A stretch of 64,000 nucleotides of DNA from Paractinoplanes polyasparticus (lineage in GTDB: Bacteria > Actinomycetota > Actinomycetes > Mycobacteriales > Micromonosporaceae), in assembly GCF_019710575.1 (NCBI RefSeq), contig NZ_JAHWFK010000001.1:248001-312000 (forward strand). Reading direction: 5' to 3'. Below the pieces are notes generated by a model, which was not told the origin of the DNA, did no database searches, and was given only the letters and a program-made list of their open reading frames with translations. Position 1 is the stretch's first letter; the number at the start of each line of letters is the position of its first letter. Below are positions 60,482 through 64,000 of this stretch, piece by piece. The position numbers were made by a program, and so were the translations under genes.

Positions 60482-60666
60482 GGAACATCCTCGCGATCCC
60501 GCCTCAGCCAACCGTCGCGCGGCAGAGCGTCAACCCGCACGGTACCGAACGCCCAGCCACAAGAACCGCAACGCACCACCCACGGCGCAAGCCCGGCACC
60601 CACCTCCAGAGCAGCAGCCGACCACACAAACCGCTGACCCATGACGAAGCACCCGGCATTGTGCAC
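60478..60666 (-). CDS. Small 62-aa protein with CGSCG motif, tentative
   Basis: The frame ends in the ATGA that starts the membrane-protein gene, as in real coupled gene pairs. The peptide MHNAGCFVMGQRFVWSAAAL, then VVRCGSCGWAFGTVRVDALP has one C-x-x-C and a separate Cys, suggesting half of a zinc ribbon. Its third codon positions carry more T than neighbouring genes. There is no clear ribosome site before its ATG. It may be a real small regulator or a chance frame. Confidence 0.4.
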   Translation of the reverse strand: MHNAGCFVMGQRFVWSAAALEVGAGLAPWVVRCGSCGWAFGTVRVDALPRDGWLRRDREDVP

Positions 60667-60778
60667 ATCCCCGATCCGAGCCGCCGGTTACTCGGGCTCG
60701 TAGGGCTGGGGTCAGCCGCTCAGTTCCGCCAACGCCACGACCGCTGGCCGCCGATCGCTCGGCCGCGTGGGGCGGCAG
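60482..60778. other. Intergenic region with duplicated kinase 3' end
   Basis: Besides the tentative 62-aa ORF, this stretch holds a 20-base copy (60711-60730) of the end of the PfkB kinase gene (60778-60797) with one mismatch. Read in the kinase's direction, it again ends in ELSG-stop instead of DLSG-stop. Nothing else is recognisable. Confidence 0.5.
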
Positions 60779-60797
60779 TCAGCCGCTCAGGTCCGCC
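60711..60797. repeat. 20-bp direct repeat spanning a stop codon
   Basis: GTCAGCCGCTCAGKTCCGCC occurs at 60711-60730 and 60778-60797, 67 bases apart. The second copy is the real 3' end of the kinase gene on the minus strand. Confidence 0.8.
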
Positions 60798-61684
60798 GGC
60801 GTCGCCTGAGCGGCGGTGCCACCCGCCGCCCGGGTGCTGAGCGAACCTGCCGTCGTGGCCCAGCGCAACGACTCGGGAAGATCGTGGCCGGCGAGACGGG
60901 CGGCGAGAAACCCGGCGTTGAAGCTGTCTCCGGCGCCGGTTGTGTCCACGACGTCTACCGATACGCCCGGAGCCTCGCACTCGCCGCCGGGCCACCAGGC
61001 GCGGGCTCCACGGGCGCCGTCCTTCATGACGACCGTCGTGCCCGTGCTGACCAATTCAGCGGCGGCCGCGTCCGGAGTCGCGGCGCCGGTCACAGCCAGC
61101 AGTTCGGCGGCGTTGGGCAGGAACACGTCGGTGTGCTCGAGGATGTCGTTCACGGACGCCCAGGCGCCGGACGGGTCCCAGTTCGTGTCGAGCGAGGTGG
61201 TCCGGCCGAGGTCATGTGCGCGCTTGAACGCGCCGGCCAGCCCACTCGCGAGAGCGGGTTGAAGGTAGAGCGCCGACATGTGTACATGACGAGTTGACTG
61301 AATCAACATGTCAGTCAAGTCAACATGTCGAAGCGCCGTGATCGTGCCCGGCAAGGTCAGCATCGCGCGGTCGTCCGGTTCGGACAGGATCACCGTCACG
61401 CCGGTAGGCACCCCGCCCGCGGCGAAGGGCATCAACCGGACGCCCGCCGCGGTCACCTGCTCCCGCACGAGCGCGCCGAAGACGTCGTCGCCCACGGCCG
61501 CCAGCAGCGCCGTGCGCAGGCCCAGCTTGGCACAGCCGACCGCAGTGATCGCCGCGGACCCGCCCAGCACCAGATCGGCCGCGGTGAGCAGCTGTTCCTC
61601 CTGCCCGAACCGCGGCCGGACATCGCCGCGCAACAGCAGGTCAGGATTGGCGTCGCCGACCACCAGGACGTCGAACTCGGTCAT
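60779..61684 (-). CDS. PfkB-family carbohydrate kinase (ribokinase-like), 301 aa
   Basis: FDVLVVGDANPDLLLRGDVR at the N-terminus, LGGSAAITAVGCAKLGLRTA as the first PfkB signature, and VDVVDTTGAGDSFNAGFLAA as the second, with catalytic Asp and anion hole. It phosphorylates a sugar or nucleoside with ATP. ATG 61684 has GGGGAG upstream. It is divergent from the tagatose-6-phosphate-kinase-like gene with 195 bases between. In the context of the GH4/SIS/aldolase genes it could be the first kinase of the pathway (for example a tagatose, fructose or amino-sugar kinase). Confidence 0.9.
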   Translation of the reverse strand: MTEFDVLVVGDANPDLLLRGDVRPRFGQEEQLLTAADLVLGGSAAITAVGCAKLGLRTALLAAVGDDVFGALVREQVTAAGVRLMPFAAGGVPTGVTVILSEPDDRAMLTLPGTITALRHVDLTDMLIQSTRHVHMSALYLQPALASGLAGAFKRAHDLGRTTSLDTNWDPSGAWASVNDILEHTDVFLPNAAELLAVTGAATPDAAAAELVSTGTTVVMKDGARGARAWWPGGECEAPGVSVDVVDTTGAGDSFNAGFLAARLAGHDLPESLRWATTAGSLSTRAAGGTAAQATPADLSG

Positions 61685-61879
61685 TCCGCTCCCCCACTGT
61701 CCATATGAACATTCCAGCGGCACGATACGCGCATGATCGGCTATTGACACCTGCGCGTTCGATCAGTTGGAATCGGAACAACGATCGCCGCCCAGCCGGT
61801 AACCAGTCCGGCAATCAGGTCGCCAGGGCCCGTTCAGCGGGGAACCCGAGGCGGGGCAGATCCTCCCCGGAGCCTGCCC
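61685..61879. promoter_or_regulatory. Divergent promoter region of the two kinase genes
   Basis: The 195 bases between the kinase starts contain TTGACA (61744-61749) on the plus strand as a possible -35 box, and CCATATGAACATTCC near the minus-strand gene. I do not find the CGCKCAGTC element here, so control by the same DeoR protein is not supported by sequence. Confidence 0.4.
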
Positions 61880-62848
61880 ATGATCGTGACTGTCACGCTG
61901 AATCCGGCCCTCGACCTCACCTACGAGATCGATGCGCTCGTCCCGCACGGCAGCCATCGCGTCGCCACCGTCGCCGAACGCCCTGGCGGCAAGGGGCTCA
62001 ACGTGGCGCGCGTGCTCCACACGCTGGGCGAACCCGTCCTGGCCACGGGTCTGCTCGGCGGCCCGACCGGCGCCCGCATATCGGAACTGCTGGCAGCCGA
62101 GGGCGTGGCCGGCTCGTTCGTCCCGATCACCGGCGAGACCCGTCGCACCATCGCGGTCGTCGACACCAGCGACGCGACCGGCTTCTGGGAGCCCGGCCCG
62201 ACGGTCGCCGCCGCCGAATGGTGCCGCTTCATCGGCCACTTCCGGGATCTGATGCGCATCGCGCGGGTGGTCGCGCTGAGCGGTTCCCTGCCGCCGGGCC
62301 TGCCTTCCGACGCGTACGGGATCCTCGTCCGCATCGCCGCGGCGGCCGGCGTTCCCGCAGTTCTCGACGCCAGCGGCGAGGCACTCCGCCACGGCTTGAC
62401 CGCCGGCCCCGCGATGGCCAAGCCGAACGCCGACGAACTGGCTGCCCTGCCCGCCGACGGCACGCCCGCCGGCCTCCGCGCGCTGACGAGCGGCGCGGTC
62501 GTCATCTCCCGCGGCCCCGACGGTCTCGAAGCGGTCACCCCCGACGCCGTATACCAATGCGCGCCTCCAACCGCCCTCTCCGGCAATCCCACCGGCGCCG
62601 GCGACGCGTGCGTGGCCGCCCTGGCCCGCGGCCTCCGCGACGGCACGCCCTGGCCACCTCTGCTGGCCGACGCCGTAGCCCTCTCCGCCGCAGCGGTGGC
62701 CGCCCCGGTAGCCGGCGCCTTCGACCCCGCCACCTATCGCCGCTTGCTGGCCGACTCCCTCCCCACCACCACTGCGACTCCCGCCGCCGACATTCAACTT
62801 GCAGCTCGCGACGACCAAGACGATGTGAAGAGGAGTTCTCTGTGCTGA
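61880..62848 (+). CDS. 1-phosphofructokinase/tagatose-6-phosphate kinase-like protein, 322 aa
   Basis: LacC/FruK branch of the PfkB family: MIVTVTLNPALDLTYEIDAL at the N-terminus is diagnostic, PGGKGLNVARVLHTLG is signature 1, LSGSLPPGLPSDAYG is typical, and SGNPTGAGDACVAALARGL is signature 2 with the catalytic Asp. It would phosphorylate tagatose-6-phosphate or fructose-1-phosphate to the bisphosphate. The next gene, a class II aldolase, starts 7 bases before this gene's stop, which fits cleavage of the product. The last 30 residues are an Ala/Thr/Asp-rich extension. Confidence 0.92.
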   Translation: MIVTVTLNPALDLTYEIDALVPHGSHRVATVAERPGGKGLNVARVLHTLGEPVLATGLLGGPTGARISELLAAEGVAGSFVPITGETRRTIAVVDTSDATGFWEPGPTVAAAEWCRFIGHFRDLMRIARVVALSGSLPPGLPSDAYGILVRIAAAAGVPAVLDASGEALRHGLTAGPAMAKPNADELAALPADGTPAGLRALTSGAVVISRGPDGLEAVTPDAVYQCAPPTALSGNPTGAGDACVAALARGLRDGTPWPPLLADAVALSAAAVAAPVAGAFDPATYRRLLADSLPTTTATPAADIQLAARDDQDDVKRSSLC

Positions 62849-63687
62849 CGCCGACCGGTGAACTGGTGAGCACCGCCCTGTCCACAGGTTGCGCCGTCGG
62901 GGCATTCAACGTCATCACCGTCGAGCACGCCGAGGCCATCGTCACCGGGGCCGAGCAGGCCGGGCGGCCGGTGATTCTGCAGATCAGCGAGAACGCGGTC
63001 CGCTTCCATCACGGCCGGCTGGCCCCGATCGCCGCCGCCGCGCGGGCCGTTGCCGACGCGTCGACCGTGCCGGTGGCGTTGCACCTCGACCACGTCGAGT
63101 CCGACGAGCTGCTCGCCCAGGCCGCCGCGAACGGCTTCGGCTCGGTCATGTACGACGCTTCCCGGCTCCCGTACGACCGGAACGTCGCCGCAACCAGTGC
63201 CGCCGCCCGGGCGTGCCGCCGGGCCGGCCTGTGGATAGAGAGCGAACTCGGCGAAGTCGGCGGCAAGGACGGCGCCCACGCTCCCGGCGCTCGCACCGAC
63301 CCGGTCGAAGCGGCCGCCTACGTGACAGCCACCGGCGTCGACGCGCTGGCGGTCGCGGTCGGCTCCTCGCACGCGATGCACACCCGAACTGCCCGCCTCG
63401 ACCACGGACTGATCGCTCAACTGCGCGATTCTGTCCAGGTACCGCTAGTTCTGCACGGTTCTTCGGGCGTCCCCGACGACGAGCTCACGGCCGCCGTCCA
63501 CGCGGGCATGGCCAAAATCAACATCGGCACGGCTCTCAACCTGGCCTTCACCGGCGCCGTTCGCACCACCCTGGGCGACCGCCCGGACCTGGTGGATCCC
63601 CGTCGTTACCTCGCCCCCGCCCGCGAGGCGATGGCCGCTACGGTGGCCCGAGCCGTCCGTCTACTCGGCGTCCCGGTCCGCGGGTAA
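62842..63687 (+). CDS. Class II fructose/tagatose-bisphosphate aldolase family, 281 aa
   Basis: Zinc-dependent class II aldolase: CAVGAFNVITVEHAEAIVTG, VPVALHLDHVESDELLAQ (catalytic Asp and zinc His), IESELGEVGGKD, DALAVAVGSSHAMHT (zinc His), and VPLVLHGSSGVPDDELTAAV with GMAKINIGTALNLAFT. It splits ketose-1,6-bisphosphate into DHAP and glyceraldehyde-3-phosphate. The short 281-aa form is closer to GatY/KbaY/AgaY tagatose-bisphosphate aldolases than to FbaA. GTG 62842 is preceded by GAGGAG. It is coupled to the kinase gene. Together they complete a tagatose-type route. Confidence 0.9.
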   Translation: MLTPTGELVSTALSTGCAVGAFNVITVEHAEAIVTGAEQAGRPVILQISENAVRFHHGRLAPIAAAARAVADASTVPVALHLDHVESDELLAQAAANGFGSVMYDASRLPYDRNVAATSAAARACRRAGLWIESELGEVGGKDGAHAPGARTDPVEAAAYVTATGVDALAVAVGSSHAMHTRTARLDHGLIAQLRDSVQVPLVLHGSSGVPDDELTAAVHAGMAKINIGTALNLAFTGAVRTTLGDRPDLVDPRRYLAPAREAMAATVARAVRLLGVPVRG

Positions 63688-64000
63688 CCTCCGCGTGGCC
63701 GGCGCCGTGGCCGGGGTCAAAGTCCTGCGCGACCTGCCTGGCGAGAGCCGTTCCCCGCACGCGCGGCCAAGGCGGGCGAAATCCGCAAAACTCCAGCTCC
63801 TCGAGGAACGCCGCGGCCAACGGCCGCCTGCGCGCCGCGCTCACCGTAGCTCTGCAGATTGCTCGCGGCGAGCACCGAGCGGCGGCCATCACCAGCGGCC
63901 GACGCCCCAAGCGACGCGCCGGGCGGCCCCCGGCGTGACCGGACGCCGACCAGCTCGAACTGCGCCGACCACCAGCCGGATCGGCCTGCCTGAAAACTCG
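63688..64000. other. Terminal 313 bases without a secure gene
   Basis: Two forward frames look partly coding. One reads KSAKLQLLEERR near 63775-63810; another continues as GRLRAALTVALQIARGEHRA, then KRRAGRPPA and a stop at 63936-63938. Joined by a one-base shift they would make a plausible basic helical protein, so this may be a frameshifted or decayed small gene. I cannot name it. Confidence 0.35.

Overview
The window is very GC-rich. Genes are packed tightly, GTG starts are common, and many neighbours overlap by 1-4 bases. The gene families (single-chain acyl-CoA carboxylase, TIGR03086 protein, DUF5999, DUF6220-like, PASTA-less Ser/Thr kinase, NarL-type two-component pairs, ABC sugar importer without its own ATPase) point to a filamentous actinobacterium, most likely Micromonosporaceae (Actinoplanes-like). 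That placement is inference from gene content. I saw no rRNA, tRNA, CRISPR array or insertion sequence.

Layout. 0-1.7 kb: end of a sugar-phosphate isomerase gene and a LarA-like racemase gene. 1.7-11.0 kb: an accessory block bordered on both sides by gene debris. It holds a NYN-domain nuclease-like protein, a small single-pass membrane protein, and a 1-base-overlapping gene pair encoding two related STAND/AAA-type ATPases. One ATPase has a large TPR and beta-sandwich sensor region; the other ends in a HEPN domain with an intact R-N-x3-H motif. This is my best candidate for an undescribed defence or RNA-targeting system. 11-34 kb: ordinary accessory genes, including a LacI regulator, secreted and membrane proteins, a lysyl-oxidase-like protein, acyltransferase, two-component pair, AhpD-like protein, membrane-tethered multicopper oxidase, acyl-CoA oxidase, M48-like protein with a broken zinc motif, GH10 xylanase, Ser/Thr kinase, PLD-like protein and AraC regulator. 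34-51 kb: TPR-GGDEF diguanylate cyclase, RtcB RNA ligase, HAD phosphatase, PQQ-type glucose dehydrogenase, PBP4-type carboxypeptidase, beta-lactamase-fold hydrolase, an 1814-residue acyl-CoA carboxylase, and a second two-component group.

51.3-57.7 kb and 60.8-63.7 kb: a sugar-use locus. A DeoR regulator is divergent from a GH4 glycosidase, an AgaS-like SIS protein, and an ABC importer (binding lipoprotein plus two permeases). A conserved CGCKCAGTC-containing element lies before the glycosidase, SIS and binding-protein genes. About 3 kb further on are a PfkB kinase, a 1-phosphofructokinase/tagatose-6-phosphate-kinase-like protein and a class II aldolase. Together they suggest uptake of an alpha-galactoside or amino-sugar and breakdown through tagatose phosphates.

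A second theme is genome texture. Short tandem arrays (8, 12, 13, 18 and 41 bp units) and partial duplications sit at or just after stop codons at several independent places.
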